Part shown: positions 17,349-26,647 of the stretch, piece by piece
How the letters are laid out: each line of letters opens with the position of its first letter
Numbering within the stretch: position 1 is the first letter of the stretch
Assembly (NCBI GenBank): GCA_902363575.1
Contig: CABJAJ010000001.1
Span: 691,769 to 755,768, forward strand
Source of the DNA: Rikenellaceae bacterium
GTDB taxonomy: Bacteria > Bacteroidota > Bacteroidia > Bacteroidales > Rikenellaceae
Direction: 5' to 3'
DNA: 64,000 nucleotides
The notes under the pieces: generated by a model
What the model was told of the DNA's origin: nothing
What the model saw: the letters and a program-made list of their open reading frames with translations, nothing else
The model's database searches: none
Made by a program: the position numbers and the translations under genes

Positions 17349-17356
17349 TATTTTTG
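17349..17356 (+). promoter_or_regulatory. -7 element just upstream of the YbaN gene
   Basis: TATTTTTG lies 5 bases before the ATG at 17362. If it is used, the transcript would be essentially leaderless. No -33 element is at the right distance. Confidence 0.3.
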
Positions 17357-17361
17357 CTGCG

Positions 17362-17739
17362 ATGAAAGTGTTGTTGATCCTGCTGGGCGGCCTGTCGCTG
17401 GCGCTGGGTATTGTCGGAATCTTCCTGCCGGTGCTCCCGACGACTCCGTTCCTGCTGCTCACCGCCGCACTCTGGTGCCGGGGCAGCGAGCGGCTGTACC
17501 GTTGGCTGCTGGCGCAGCCGCAACTGGGAAGTTACATCCGCAATTTCCGGGAACACCGCGCCATCCCACGGCGGGCTAAGGTCGTGACCGTGGCGCTCGT
17601 GTGGATTTCGTTGATCTACTGTGCCATCGCTGTGACGAAGCTCTGGTGGCTCCGGGCGCTTTTCCTGCTGATCGCCGCCGGCACTACCTGGCATATCCTC
17701 TCCTACCGCACGTTGGAAAAAGATGCGCCTGCCGAGTAA
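17362..17739 (+). CDS. YbaN-family (DUF454) inner-membrane protein
   Basis: The start at 17362 (MKVLLILLGGLSLALG) gives 125 residues. The N-terminal pattern GGLSLALGIVGIFLPVLPTTPFLLL is the DUF454/YbaN signature, with the conserved G-x-FLPVLPTTPF. The WLLAQPQLGSYIRNFREHRAIP segment is the amphipathic cytoplasmic loop, and two more membrane segments follow (VTVALVWISLIYCAIA, ALFLLIAAGTTWHIL). Function is unknown across the family. The 234 bases that follow hold no visible gene. Confidence 0.85.
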   Translation: MKVLLILLGGLSLALGIVGIFLPVLPTTPFLLLTAALWCRGSERLYRWLLAQPQLGSYIRNFREHRAIPRRAKVVTVALVWISLIYCAIAVTKLWWLRALFLLIAAGTTWHILSYRTLEKDAPAE

Positions 17740-17973
17740 GGCGTAACGCTTCTGCCGGGGCAGCGAGCGGATCGCGGGGCCATCGGATAGTGCGGCATGT
17801 TTCCCCGCCGCACTTCGCTGCAGGATGCTTCTGCCAAAGGGGTATTCGGGCTTTGCCGGGCAGAACGTGCGGCTCCGGGGCGGCCGGGTTTTTACCTTCT
17901 CTCCGTGCGGCGAAAGCGGCAGCAGGCCGGACGGGTTGTCTTTGAAACGCCTGCCTCCCGCCCATCCGCTCTC

Positions 17974-19323
17974 TCAGAGCGAAAGCGGCGCCCCGCCGTA
18001 GAAATCGAGAATCTTGGTGCGGAGGATGAACTCGTACTTAGCCTGCACCAATTCCGAGGCGGCTTTCTCCATGCGTGTCTTGGCGTCGTTGTAATCGAAC
18101 ACGGTCGAGCGGCCTGCGGCGGCTTTCTGCTCCTCGTAAGCGAAGGCGATGCGGGCCGATTCGAGTGCATTGCGGGCGGAGCGGTACTTGTCCCATGCTG
18201 CGCGGGCGGTGTAAAATGCCTGCTCGATCTCTTTGCTCAGGGCTTGCTCGGCCTCGGTAAGCGTGAGTTGCTGGTTGCGGTAACCGATGTCGGCCGTCCG
18301 GATGCTGTTGCGCGTGGCCATGCGATTGAATATCGGAATATTGACCGACAGGCCGATGTACTCGCTGCTGTTGTTGCGGATTTGCGACCAGAAGGATTCC
18401 GTGGTCCAGTTGGAAGGCCCTTTGTAGTATTTGTAGGCGTTGGTGCCGTAACCTCCGGTAAGGGTAATTTGCGGCCACCGGTCGGCCCGCGCGAGCCGGA
18501 TGGCTTCGCTGCTGCTGGCAAGGCGCAGCTGCTCGGCCCGGATGTGGGGGCGGTTGTCGAGGGCATAGGCGGTGATCTCGGCGGGGCTGCGCAGGTGGCT
18601 CAGCGCATCGACCGCCGTGCTGTCCAGGTCGGGATCGACGATGTCAAACCCCTCGGCGCTCGGCCGGTTGAGGGCCTGACTCAGGTCGAGCAGCGCCAGC
18701 GACAGGTCGCCCCGGGCCTGCGTGAGCGTGAGTTCGTCTTTCGACCGGAGAGCGATGCTTTCGTACAGCGCCGATTCGGGGTTTTTGCCGTTGGCCACCA
18801 GTGCACGGCTGCGTTCGACCTGCTGGCTGCTCAGGGCCAGTTGGCTTTCGGCCACGGCGACCAGCTCCTTGTTGAAAAGCACCTGGAGGTAGAGCGACAT
18901 CACATTGACGGCCACATCCTCGCGGGCCCGCTCGAAGTCGGCGACGGCCGCCCGGAGGTCGAATTTCCCGCCCGCGATCTGCCGCTTGATCCTCAATCCC
19001 TGGAATACGGGCAGGCTCGCTGAGATGCCTGCCGACCCGGTCAGCGTATTGGCGTCAATGTAGGTGTCCTGGCTCGATTTGCTGCGTCCGAATGCCATCT
19101 GGCCGTTGAGCGAAGCGCCCAAGTCGGGCAGGCGGCTCAGTTGCGCGGTGTTGAGCCTCACGCGGCTTTGTTCGACCTGGAGGGCCTGTTTCTGCACGGC
19201 GATATTCTGCTCCTGTGCGTACCGGATGCAGTCGTCGAGCGTCCAGGGGGTGCCGGGTTCCTGGGCTGCTGCCGTACCGAGCCGAAGCAGCGCGGCGCAG
19301 AGAAGGATGATACTGCGTTTCAT
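17974..19323 (-). CDS. TolC-family outer-membrane efflux channel
   Basis: This 449-residue protein has a signal peptide (MKRSIILLCAALLRLGTAAAQ) and two outer-membrane-efflux-protein repeats of long alpha-helices, with the usual start WTLDDCIRYAQEQNIAVQ. Helical segments such as AEQALSKEIEQAFYTARAAW are typical of the periplasmic tunnel. It forms a trimeric channel through the outer membrane. It is the last gene of the ATPase-permease-permease-adaptor-channel operon, 18 bases after the adaptor, so it most likely serves that pump. No obvious terminator is seen downstream. Confidence 0.92.
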   Translation of the reverse strand: MKRSIILLCAALLRLGTAAAQEPGTPWTLDDCIRYAQEQNIAVQKQALQVEQSRVRLNTAQLSRLPDLGASLNGQMAFGRSKSSQDTYIDANTLTGSAGISASLPVFQGLRIKRQIAGGKFDLRAAVADFERAREDVAVNVMSLYLQVLFNKELVAVAESQLALSSQQVERSRALVANGKNPESALYESIALRSKDELTLTQARGDLSLALLDLSQALNRPSAEGFDIVDPDLDSTAVDALSHLRSPAEITAYALDNRPHIRAEQLRLASSSEAIRLARADRWPQITLTGGYGTNAYKYYKGPSNWTTESFWSQIRNNSSEYIGLSVNIPIFNRMATRNSIRTADIGYRNQQLTLTEAEQALSKEIEQAFYTARAAWDKYRSARNALESARIAFAYEEQKAAAGRSTVFDYNDAKTRMEKAASELVQAKYEFILRTKILDFYGGAPLSL

Positions 19324-19341
19324 AAGCGTCGGGGATTTTCG

Positions 19342-20439
19342 TTATCGTTTCGTGCCGCGTACCTTTTCGCCGGCTTCCACGCCCTGCGTGATCTCGATGT
19401 TGATGCCGTCCGAGAGGCCGATTTCGACCGGCCGCTTGTCGAAGGTCTGCTCCGGAGCCTCTTCGGGACTGGTGAGCACATAGATATAGGGTTTGGCATC
19501 CTCGAATTCGACGGCGCTTTCGGGCAGGGTCAGGATTCCTTCGCGCGAGCGGGTGAGCACCGATGCGTTGGCGCTGTACCCCGACCGCACGAACAGCGAG
19601 TCGGGAATCGTCGCGGCGGCCTTCACCTCGAACATGATGACCCCGTTGTCCTCGGTGGCCTTCGGGGCGATGTACTCCAGCCGGGCCGGGAGCGATACGT
19701 TCTGCATGGCGCCGACGGTCAGTTGCACGGGCATCCCGCTGCTGAGTTTGCCCACGTCGGTTTCATCGACCTTGCCCCGGAAAAGCATGTCCGACATATC
19801 GGCGATGGTGGCGATGGTCGTCCCGTCGTTGAACGTGTTGGCTTGGATCACCGAGTTGCCGACTTTGACGGGAACGTCGAGCACCATGCCGTCGATGGTC
19901 GATCGGATTTGCGTGTTGCTCAGCTCTTTGTAACGCTGGGTGATGCCGTCGCGCACGATTTCGAGGTTGTCCTGGGCGTTCTGCATCTCCTCCCGCGCTT
20001 TTCCCAGCTCGGTCTGGCTCTGCTCGTACTCCTCTTTCGAGACGACCCCCTTGTCGTAGAGGGCACGGGTGCGCTCGGCCTCCTTTTCGGTCTGGGCAAG
20101 GGTGATGCGGGCCACGTTCACACGCGATTCGGCGCTGTTGAGCGACCCCATTTCCGGGATGACCTTCACGGTGGCCAGCACTTCGCCCTTGCGCACCTTG
20201 TCGCCGGCTTCGCACATCACCGCCGATACAATGCCCGAGATCTGGGGTTTGATGAGCACCTCGTCGCGGGGTTCGACTTTGCCCGTTGCGACCACGTATT
20301 GCCGGATGGTGTCGATCCGGGGCTCGACGATGGTGTAAACCACCTTGACCGGCCGGGTCTTGTTCCACAGAAAGACGAACGTCCCGAGCAGCAGCGCCGC
20401 GAACAGGACGCCGGCCGTGATCTTCAGAAATTTTTTCAT
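19342..20439 (-). CDS. HlyD/MacA-family periplasmic adaptor
   Basis: This is a 365-residue membrane-fusion protein with one N-terminal membrane anchor (FLKITAGVLFAALLLGTFVFLW). The lipoyl-like half-motifs VEPRDEVLIKPQISGIVSAV and IRSTIDGMVLDVPVKVG flank a coiled coil (about residues 100-170, AQTEKEAERTRALYDKG). Beta-barrel and membrane-proximal domains follow. It bridges the MacB-like permeases in the inner membrane to the TolC channel. It lies 22 bases after the second permease gene. Confidence 0.9.
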   Translation of the reverse strand: MKKFLKITAGVLFAALLLGTFVFLWNKTRPVKVVYTIVEPRIDTIRQYVVATGKVEPRDEVLIKPQISGIVSAVMCEAGDKVRKGEVLATVKVIPEMGSLNSAESRVNVARITLAQTEKEAERTRALYDKGVVSKEEYEQSQTELGKAREEMQNAQDNLEIVRDGITQRYKELSNTQIRSTIDGMVLDVPVKVGNSVIQANTFNDGTTIATIADMSDMLFRGKVDETDVGKLSSGMPVQLTVGAMQNVSLPARLEYIAPKATEDNGVIMFEVKAAATIPDSLFVRSGYSANASVLTRSREGILTLPESAVEFEDAKPYIYVLTSPEEAPEQTFDKRPVEIGLSDGINIEITQGVEAGEKVRGTKR

Positions 20440-20461
20440 ATCCTCGCTGTATTATGTTGTT

Positions 20462-21709
20462 CTACTCTTCGCGTATCGCATCCACCGCCTTGATGCTCAG
20501 TGCCCTGACGGCCGGGATGATGCCCGCCAGCAGGCTTCCCGCCACAAGGATCGCCAGGGCGATGACCCCCGTCGAGAAGCCGATCTGGATCGGAACGTCG
20601 ATCCCGTCGGGTTTGAGCCCCGGAATCGAATCGGCGACCGAGAGCACCCATACGCCCGCCGAGAGCCCGAAGATGCCGGCTGTCAGCGTGAGCGCGAAAC
20701 TCTCGGAGAGGATTTGCGCGATGATCGAGCGGGGCGAGGCGCCGATGGCGCGACGGATGCCGATCTCTTGCGTGCGCTCCTTGACCAGCACGAGCATGAT
20801 GTTGCTCACTCCGACGATCCCCGCCAGCAGCGTTCCGAGCCCCACGACCCAGGTCAGCAGGGCGATGCCGTTGAAAAGTCCCTTCATCTTATTGACGAAG
20901 TCGGCCACCGACATGGTCCAGGCCGCTTTCTTGTCGTCAGGCGAAATGATGTGGCGGGCGAAAACGACCTTTTTTACCGCCTCTTCGAGCTGGCTGCTGG
21001 AAACGTCGTCCCGGCCGGCCACCGTCATCATATGGATGCGTTTGCCCATGCCGAACATCTGCTGCATGAGCGACGCGGGGATGCCCACGGTCTGCTCGCC
21101 CTCGCCGAACGATACGAAATTGCTCTGGCGACGGACCACGCCGATCACTGTGAAGTAGGTGCCGTTCATGAGCAGCACTTTGCCTATGACCCCCTCGTCG
21201 CTGGCGAAGAGGTCTTTCCAGACCTGCTCGCCGATGATGCAGACTTTGCGTTTCTGGAGAATGTCGATTTCGTTGATGAACCGCCCCTTGAGAATCTTCT
21301 GCGGATTGATATGCTGGAAGTCGGGCGTGAAGCCCATCATGTTGTATTCTCCTTTGTGCTCGTTGTAGCTGCAGTATTGCATGCCGCCCCACAGGTTGGC
21401 TGCGACGTAGGTTACTTCGTCGAGTTTGCGGACCGCTTCCAGGTCGTCGTTGTCGAGCATCCACCACCGGTTGGAAGGCATCCCCTTGTAGGGTATCGAG
21501 GTCTGGACGGGCTGGACCATGAGCGTGTTGATCGCAATGCCGCCCGCTGCGGCCCGCGAGATACGTTCGAGTCCCTGTCCCGCTCCGAGCATCACGACCA
21601 GCATGAAAATGCCCCAGAAAACCCCCAGCGCCGTCATGATGCTGCGCTTCTTGTTGCGGGCGATCGTCTGCCAGATTTCGTTCCAACGGTCTGTGTCGAG
21701 GAATCTCAT
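20462..21709 (-). CDS. MacB-type ABC transporter permease (second)
   Basis: This is a 415-residue permease with one N-terminal membrane segment (SIMTALGVFWGIFMLVVMLG), a large periplasmic MacB-PCD domain (about 45-270) and a C-terminal FtsX domain with three membrane segments. Conserved features are SNIMLVLVKERTQEIGIRRAIGASP (coupling region) and the final AVRALSIKAVDAIREE. It lacks an ATPase domain; the separate ATPase gene upstream supplies it. It differs clearly from the first permease, which suggests a heterodimer. The gap to the first permease is 10 bases. Confidence 0.9.
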   Translation of the reverse strand: MRFLDTDRWNEIWQTIARNKKRSIMTALGVFWGIFMLVVMLGAGQGLERISRAAAGGIAINTLMVQPVQTSIPYKGMPSNRWWMLDNDDLEAVRKLDEVTYVAANLWGGMQYCSYNEHKGEYNMMGFTPDFQHINPQKILKGRFINEIDILQKRKVCIIGEQVWKDLFASDEGVIGKVLLMNGTYFTVIGVVRRQSNFVSFGEGEQTVGIPASLMQQMFGMGKRIHMMTVAGRDDVSSSQLEEAVKKVVFARHIISPDDKKAAWTMSVADFVNKMKGLFNGIALLTWVVGLGTLLAGIVGVSNIMLVLVKERTQEIGIRRAIGASPRSIIAQILSESFALTLTAGIFGLSAGVWVLSVADSIPGLKPDGIDVPIQIGFSTGVIALAILVAGSLLAGIIPAVRALSIKAVDAIREE

Positions 21710-21719
21710 TTCTCCGGTT

Positions 21720-22976
21720 TTATTTGTTGTATCGCAGGGCGTCGATGGTTTTCAGCCGCGCGGCGCGATAGGCCGGAACGTATCCGGCGATCAGGCCCGA
21801 GAGGACGAGCACCAGCGTGGCGCTCGACACGACCGACAGGTCGAGCGTGGGATTCGTAAAGACGGTCATGTCGAATCGGCCGCCCGTTGCGGGCATCCGC
21901 TCGATCAGGTAGTTCACCCCTTCCATCACGGCGACGCCCAGCACCATGCCGATGTAGCCGAACAGGGAGGTGATGAGCACCGATTCGGTGAGGATCAGGC
22001 GGATGATCGACGAGGGTTTTGCTCCGAGGGCCTTGCGGATGCCGAATTCGGAGGTGCGCTCCGTGACCGTCACGAGCATGATGTTGCTCACCCCCACCAC
22101 GCCCGTGAGCAGCGTTCCCAGCCCGATGATCCAGACGAAGAGGTTGATTCCGCCGAAAACCATCGAGATGGTTTTATAGACCTCCATCATGTTCTCGATC
22201 CACAGGGCGCTCTCGTCCTCGGGGTCGAAGTGCTCCTCGGCTGCCAGCCGTCTGGTCAGGCGTCGCTCGAACTCTTTCATCTGGGCGTCGGTATGCAGCC
22301 CTTCGACCGTGAAAACGACGCTGTTGATGACGGGGCTGTCGGCGGAGTAGATGAGCCGCCCGGTGGAGAGCGGGATGTAGCAGACGGGTTCCGTGCGGTT
22401 TTTGTTTCCCTCGTAAACCCCGACCACGGTGTAGGTCGCATCGCCGATGCGAAGTGGTTTGCCGAGCGACTCACCGTCGGGGAAAAGCACCTGTTCGGTG
22501 GTCTGGTCGATGATGACGGTTTTGCGGTAGAGCTGGATGTCGTTGTCGTTTACGAACCGCCCCCGAGCGATTTTCAGGCCGCTGATCGACTGGTACAGGG
22601 GCAGCGAGCCGCACAGGGTGACGGTCATGAACTGGCTGCCGTAGGCGGCTTTGTTGCTGTCGAACCATGCCTGGGCCGCGATCTGCCTTACCTCGGGGAA
22701 CTCGTTGCGCAGGATTTCCAGATCGCGGTCGTGCAGTTGGATGCGGCGCCATTTGTCGTATCCCATGTAGGGTTTCGACGTCCAGCCGCCCCGGACGGTG
22801 ATCGAATTGACGGCGTATTCGCCCAGGTTGGACTGCGCCCCGTTTTTGAGGCCGTTGCCCGATCCGAGCAGGATGACCAGCATGAAGATGCCCCATGCGA
22901 CGGAAAAGCCCGTGAGGAACGTGCGGAGCTTGTTGCGCCGCACCGAAGTCCAGATTTCCAACAGCAGTTCCCTCAT
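21720..22976 (-). CDS. MacB-type ABC transporter permease (first)
   Basis: This 418-residue protein has the same plan as the next gene: an N-terminal membrane helix (TFLTGFSVAWGIFMLVILLG), a MacB-PCD periplasmic domain and a C-terminal FtsX domain, with SNIMLVTVTERTSEFGIRKALGAKP and a final YRAARLKTIDALRYNK. Its ATG overlaps the ATPase stop codon (ATGA at 22973-22976), so the two are translationally coupled. With the second permease it likely forms the membrane part of a tripartite mechanotransmission pump. The substrate is unknown: a macrolide, peptide or lipid are all possible. Confidence 0.9.
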   Translation of the reverse strand: MRELLLEIWTSVRRNKLRTFLTGFSVAWGIFMLVILLGSGNGLKNGAQSNLGEYAVNSITVRGGWTSKPYMGYDKWRRIQLHDRDLEILRNEFPEVRQIAAQAWFDSNKAAYGSQFMTVTLCGSLPLYQSISGLKIARGRFVNDNDIQLYRKTVIIDQTTEQVLFPDGESLGKPLRIGDATYTVVGVYEGNKNRTEPVCYIPLSTGRLIYSADSPVINSVVFTVEGLHTDAQMKEFERRLTRRLAAEEHFDPEDESALWIENMMEVYKTISMVFGGINLFVWIIGLGTLLTGVVGVSNIMLVTVTERTSEFGIRKALGAKPSSIIRLILTESVLITSLFGYIGMVLGVAVMEGVNYLIERMPATGGRFDMTVFTNPTLDLSVVSSATLVLVLSGLIAGYVPAYRAARLKTIDALRYNK

Positions 22977-23653
22977 CGTACCGTGGATTCGATCGAGCTG
23001 ATGATCCCGTCCTTCAGGCGGATGATCTTGTCCGTCTGGTCGGCGATGGATTGTTCGTGTGTCACGCAGATGATGGTCATGCCCATTTCCGTATTGACCT
23101 TGCGGAGCAACTCCATCACCTCCTGCGAGGTGGCGCTGTCGAGGGCCCCCGTCGGCTCGTCCGCCAGGATGATCTGCGGCCGGTTGATTAGCGCCCGCGC
23201 GATGGCCACGCGCTGTTTCTGGCCGCCCGACATTTCGTTGGGCATGTGGTCGGCCCAGTCGCGCAGGCCGAGCGTGGCGAGGTATTCGAGTGCCATCGCG
23301 TTGCGCTTGCGTCGGGCGACGCCCTGGTAGTAGAGCGGCAGGGCGACGTTTTCGACGGCGTTCTTGTAGTTGATAAGATTGAACGACTGGAAGATGTAGC
23401 CGATCATGTTGTTACGCGCGGCGGCGGCCTGCGTCTCGCTCAGGTTCCGGATGAGCCGGCCGGCGAGGTAGTAGCTGCCGCTGTCGTAGTCGTCGAGAAT
23501 GCCCAGGATGTTCAGCAGGGTCGATTTCCCCGAGCCCGAAGCGCCCATGATGGAGACGAGCTCGCCTTTGCGGATTTCGAGGTCGATGCCCTTGAGTACG
23601 TGCAGCGGCGAGCCGTTGTGGTAAGTCTTGTGAATAGCTTCGAGTACGATCAT
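22973..23653 (-). CDS. ABC transporter ATP-binding protein (MacB/LolD type)
   Basis: This 226-residue nucleotide-binding domain has all the motifs: Walker A GASGSGKST, Q-loop IFQSFNL, signature MSGGQKQRVAIARAL, Walker B IILADEPTGALD and the H-loop THE. Length and sequence place it in the MacB/LolD/FtsE group that works with FtsX-type permeases. It is the first gene of the operon, with a leader of about 77 bases after the promoter at 23736. Confidence 0.95.
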   Translation of the reverse strand: MIVLEAIHKTYHNGSPLHVLKGIDLEIRKGELVSIMGASGSGKSTLLNILGILDDYDSGSYYLAGRLIRNLSETQAAAARNNMIGYIFQSFNLINYKNAVENVALPLYYQGVARRKRNAMALEYLATLGLRDWADHMPNEMSGGQKQRVAIARALINRPQIILADEPTGALDSATSQEVMELLRKVNTEMGMTIICVTHEQSIADQTDKIIRLKDGIISSIESTVR

Positions 23654-23735
23654 GGCTCCTGAGGATGGCGGTTTGTCTTGTGCGTTTGTCGTTCGGCCGG
23701 CCGCGAACTCGTCCGAGCTCGGTCCAACCCGAATG

Positions 23736-23766
23736 CAAATATAACCAACGAATTTTGAAAAACAAA
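23736..23766 (-). promoter_or_regulatory. Promoter of the efflux operon
   Basis: Minus-strand TTTG (23763-23766), 19-base spacer, TATATTTG (23736-23743): a consensus match. The 23-base palindrome begins four bases upstream of the -33 element. Confidence 0.75.
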
Positions 23767-23769
23767 TAA

Positions 23770-23792
23770 AATTTATCGAAATTCGATAAATT
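23770..23792. promoter_or_regulatory. Perfect inverted repeat, candidate regulator-binding site
   Basis: AATTTATCGAA (23770-23780) and TTCGATAAATT (23782-23792) form a perfect inverted repeat around one A. It lies just upstream of the -33 element of the efflux promoter, covering about -37 to -60. It lacks the T tail and GC-rich stem of a terminator. A dimeric TetR-, MarR- or PadR-type protein is the natural candidate, but no such gene is next to it. Confidence 0.55.
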
Positions 23793-23972
23793 ATGTGGGG
23801 ATGGTCTGTCGCCGCGGTTGCCGTTGTGCGGGTGGACGGCTGTGCGGCATTGCCTGCGGGGGAAAAGACAGAAAAGGCGTTTGACGGTCGATTGTCCCGA
23901 ACGGCTGTCGCGACCGGCCGGCTGTCGTGGGAACGGGAGGGAAAACGGACGGAGCGGCGTTTCGGCAGCGGG

Positions 23973-24008
23973 AAAAAGAACGGAACCTTCCGAAAAGAAG
24001 GTTCCGTT
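23973..24008 (-). terminator. Terminator of the fermentation operon
   Basis: Perfect 12-base stem AACGGAACCTTC/GAAGGTTCCGTT (23979-23990 with 23997-24008), six-base loop, then CTTTTT on the minus strand. It starts 22 bases after the CoA-transferase stop. The stretch from 23793 to here shows no gene. Confidence 0.8.
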
Positions 24009-24029
24009 GGAAAACGTGCGGCCGGAATG

Positions 24030-25325
24030 TCAGCGGAGCCGCAGGAACGAATAGCCGAAGCGTTCGCAGGCCGCTTTCTCGAGCTCCTCGCGCACCGAGG
24101 GGTGGGCGATTCCGATGAGTGCCTTGGCTCGCTGAGCCAGGTTGCGGCCCTGGAGATACGCTACGCCGTATTCGGTCACGACGTGCTGGATCATGTGGCG
24201 CGTGGTGACGACCCCCGCGCCCGGCGAGAGAACGGCTTTGATCTTCGAGGCCCCCTTTTCGGTGGCCGAGGGGATGGCGATGAAGGTCTTGCCCCCTTCC
24301 GAGAGGGCGCCGCCGAACATGAAGTCGTGCTGGCCGCCGACACCCGAGATGATGCGCGTGCCGACCGAGTCGGCGCAGATCTGTCCCGTGAGATCGACCT
24401 CCACGGCCGAGTTGATAGCCATGACTTTCGGGTTCTGGCGGATGCGGAACGGGTCGTTGGTCCAGGCTACGTCTTTCATCACCAGGTCCTTGCGGTAGTC
24501 CATGTAGTCATAGAGGCGGCGCGAGCCGAGCGCCAGCGAGCCCACCGTAACCCCCGGCATGACGGCCTTCTGCGAGTTGTCGATGATCCCCCGCTCGATC
24601 AGCGGCACCACGCCGTCGGTCATGGCCTCGGTGTGGAGTCCCAGGTGCTTGTGGTCCGTGAGGGCCGCGAGCACGGCGTTGGGGATGCCGCCGACGCCGA
24701 TCTGGAGCGTGGCGCCGTCGGGAATCAGTTCGGCGATATGACGGCCGATTTTGCTTTCGACTTCGTTAGGTACACTCGTCGGGAGCTCCACCAGCGGGGC
24801 GTCCACCTCCACGGCGGCCGCGAGACGCGAAACGTGGATCACGGCGTCGCCATAGGAGAAAGGCATGGCCTTATTGACCTGTGCGATGACCGTCTTGGCG
24901 CACTCGACGGCCGAGACAGCCAGGTCGGCCGACACGCCGTAGGAGCAGTAACCCTCCTCGTTGGGGAGCGAAACGTTCAGCAGGGCCACGTCCACGGGGA
25001 GCATGCCGCTGCGGAAAAGCCCCGGGATCTCTCCCAGGAAAGCGGGGATGCTTTGGCCGTAGCCGTCGGCAAGCCAGCGGCGGATGTTGTTCGCCACGAA
25101 CAGGCTGTTGACCAGAAAGGTCTCCTTGTATTCGGGACGGCAGTAGGGGGCATCCTTCGCTCCGATGGCGAAGCCCGAATAGAGGGTTACGTCGCTCAGT
25201 TCGGCGGCCCGGTCGGTCATCGCCTGAACGAGAATTTCGGGAATGGAGGTGCTGCCCTGGATATAGACGCTGCTGTGCGGGCGGATCAGCTTGACCGCTT
25301 CGGCGGCAGTGGTGTATCGGATCAT
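24030..25325 (-). CDS. Acetyl-CoA hydrolase/transferase family CoA-transferase (4-hydroxybutyrate CoA-transferase-like)
   Basis: This 431-residue enzyme has the family-I CoA-transferase signatures: GVGGIP (210-215) and the catalytic Glu233 in LHTEAMTDG, which forms a glutamyl-CoA thioester. Length and sequence fit the 4-hydroxybutyrate/acetate CoA-transferase group. It is the last gene of the iorA-iorB-aminotransferase operon, 5 bases after the aminotransferase. In that context it may move CoA from an arylacetyl-CoA (or branched acyl-CoA) to acetate, saving the thioester energy. The substrate is inference; an acetate-assimilating or succinate-linked role is possible. Confidence 0.85.
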   Translation of the reverse strand: MIRYTTAAEAVKLIRPHSSVYIQGSTSIPEILVQAMTDRAAELSDVTLYSGFAIGAKDAPYCRPEYKETFLVNSLFVANNIRRWLADGYGQSIPAFLGEIPGLFRSGMLPVDVALLNVSLPNEEGYCSYGVSADLAVSAVECAKTVIAQVNKAMPFSYGDAVIHVSRLAAAVEVDAPLVELPTSVPNEVESKIGRHIAELIPDGATLQIGVGGIPNAVLAALTDHKHLGLHTEAMTDGVVPLIERGIIDNSQKAVMPGVTVGSLALGSRRLYDYMDYRKDLVMKDVAWTNDPFRIRQNPKVMAINSAVEVDLTGQICADSVGTRIISGVGGQHDFMFGGALSEGGKTFIAIPSATEKGASKIKAVLSPGAGVVTTRHMIQHVVTEYGVAYLQGRNLAQRAKALIGIAHPSVREELEKAACERFGYSFLRLR

Positions 25326-25330
25326 GTGCC

Positions 25331-26647
25331 TCAGTCGTTTTTATGCGCGGCGGCGAAAGCGGCCAGCCGCTGGTCCAACAGATCGAATTGACGCGCCTCG
25401 TTCATCTGCGAGATGCAGACCCGGATGCCGTCCTGCCGGCTGCCGGTCGAGGTGAGCGAGATGGCGCAGATGCCGTAGAGAAGCAGCGCTTCGAGCAGTC
25501 CCGCGCTCGTCATGTGCCCGTAACCGATGGTGAAGAAGAAGCCGTCGCTGACCTCTTCCCCCAGGTCGCGGTCATAGACGATGCGGAAGCCGTGGCGCAG
25601 GAAAATATCCTTGACCAGCCGTGCACGGCGGGCGTATTCGCCCGTTTCGGCCACGAAATCGAGCTTGCCGTCCGCCGCTGCGCCGAACATGGCTGCCAGG
25701 GCGTACTGTGCCGAGTGGCTCGTACCCGACGAGGCGGCGTAGAGGAACGTGAGCACGTAGGAGTCCCCCAGACGACCGATGCCGTAGCGGCGTTTGAGTT
25801 CGGGGCTGAAGCGGTTGTACACCTTTTCGGGGATGGCGGCGATGGCGATGCGCTGTCCGGCATAGCTGAAAATCTTGGAGCCGGAGAGCATCAGCACATA
25901 GTTGTCCGTATAGCGGGCGACGGTCGCCTGGTAGGGCGCCTGGAACGGGTGCCCCAGCTCGCGGCGGAAGTCCATGCAGAGGTAGGCGAGGTCCTCGATC
26001 ACGACGGCGTCATAGCGCGTGGCCAGTTCGCCGATGGTGCGCAGCTCCTCTTCCGTGAGGCAGATCCATGCCGGGTTGTTGGGGTTGGAATAGACGATAG
26101 CCGCAACGTCTCCCTTCTCGAGATAGCTTTCCAGCTTGGGCCCGAGTTTTTCGGCCCGGTAGTCGTAGATGTCGAACGATTCGCTCGGGATTCCCAGGAT
26201 ATGCACCTGCTGGCGCTGCACGGGGAATCCGGGGTCGATGAAGAGGATCTTGCCCTTGCGGGGGTCGGCCTGCGAGAAGAGCTGAAACAGCGTGAAGCTG
26301 CCCTGCATCGAGCCGACCGTCGGCACGCATCCCTGTGCGGGGATGTCGATGTCGAGGAACGCCTTGATGAAACGCGAGGCGGCCTGCTTGAGCTGCGGGA
26401 TGCCGAACATATTGGGGTACTGCGAGGCGACACCGTCGGCGAGGGCCTGACGCTCGGCTTCGACGCCGACGTGTTCGGGCGGCAGGCCCGGCACGCCCAT
26501 CTCGAGGTGGACGAACTCCACGCCGGTCTGTTTTTCGAGCTGGGCGCCGATGCTCCCGGCCTGACGGATCGTGGCCTGGGCCATGTCGCTGATGTCCATG
26601 TCGCGGAGCACGTCGCGAAGCGTCTGTTCCTGGATCGGGCTTTTCAT
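25331..26647 (-). CDS. Class I/II pyridoxal-phosphate aminotransferase
   Basis: This 438-residue enzyme has fold-type I PLP motifs: YSNPNNPAW (186-194), the pyridine-binding Asp219 in VVIEDLAYLCMD, and Lys258 in SGSKIFSYAGQR, the Schiff-base lysine, with Arg266. Its start overlaps the iorB stop (ATGA, 26644-26647). Next to indolepyruvate oxidoreductase genes it probably makes the aromatic 2-keto acid from tryptophan, phenylalanine or tyrosine. That pairing is inferred from context; the specificity cannot be read from sequence. Confidence 0.88.
   Translation of the reverse strand: MKSPIQEQTLRDVLRDMDISDMAQATIRQAGSIGAQLEKQTGVEFVHLEMGVPGLPPEHVGVEAERQALADGVASQYPNMFGIPQLKQAASRFIKAFLDIDIPAQGCVPTVGSMQGSFTLFQLFSQADPRKGKILFIDPGFPVQRQQVHILGIPSESFDIYDYRAEKLGPKLESYLEKGDVAAIVYSNPNNPAWICLTEEELRTIGELATRYDAVVIEDLAYLCMDFRRELGHPFQAPYQATVARYTDNYVLMLSGSKIFSYAGQRIAIAAIPEKVYNRFSPELKRRYGIGRLGDSYVLTFLYAASSGTSHSAQYALAAMFGAAADGKLDFVAETGEYARRARLVKDIFLRHGFRIVYDRDLGEEVSDGFFFTIGYGHMTSAGLLEALLLYGICAISLTSTGSRQDGIRVCISQMNEARQFDLLDQRLAAFAAAHKND

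Noticed and set aside
15947..17365. A 472-residue plus-strand frame opposite the AspT-type transporter
   Set aside because: The transporter has consistent membrane and RCK-C features; the plus frame is low-complexity shadow.
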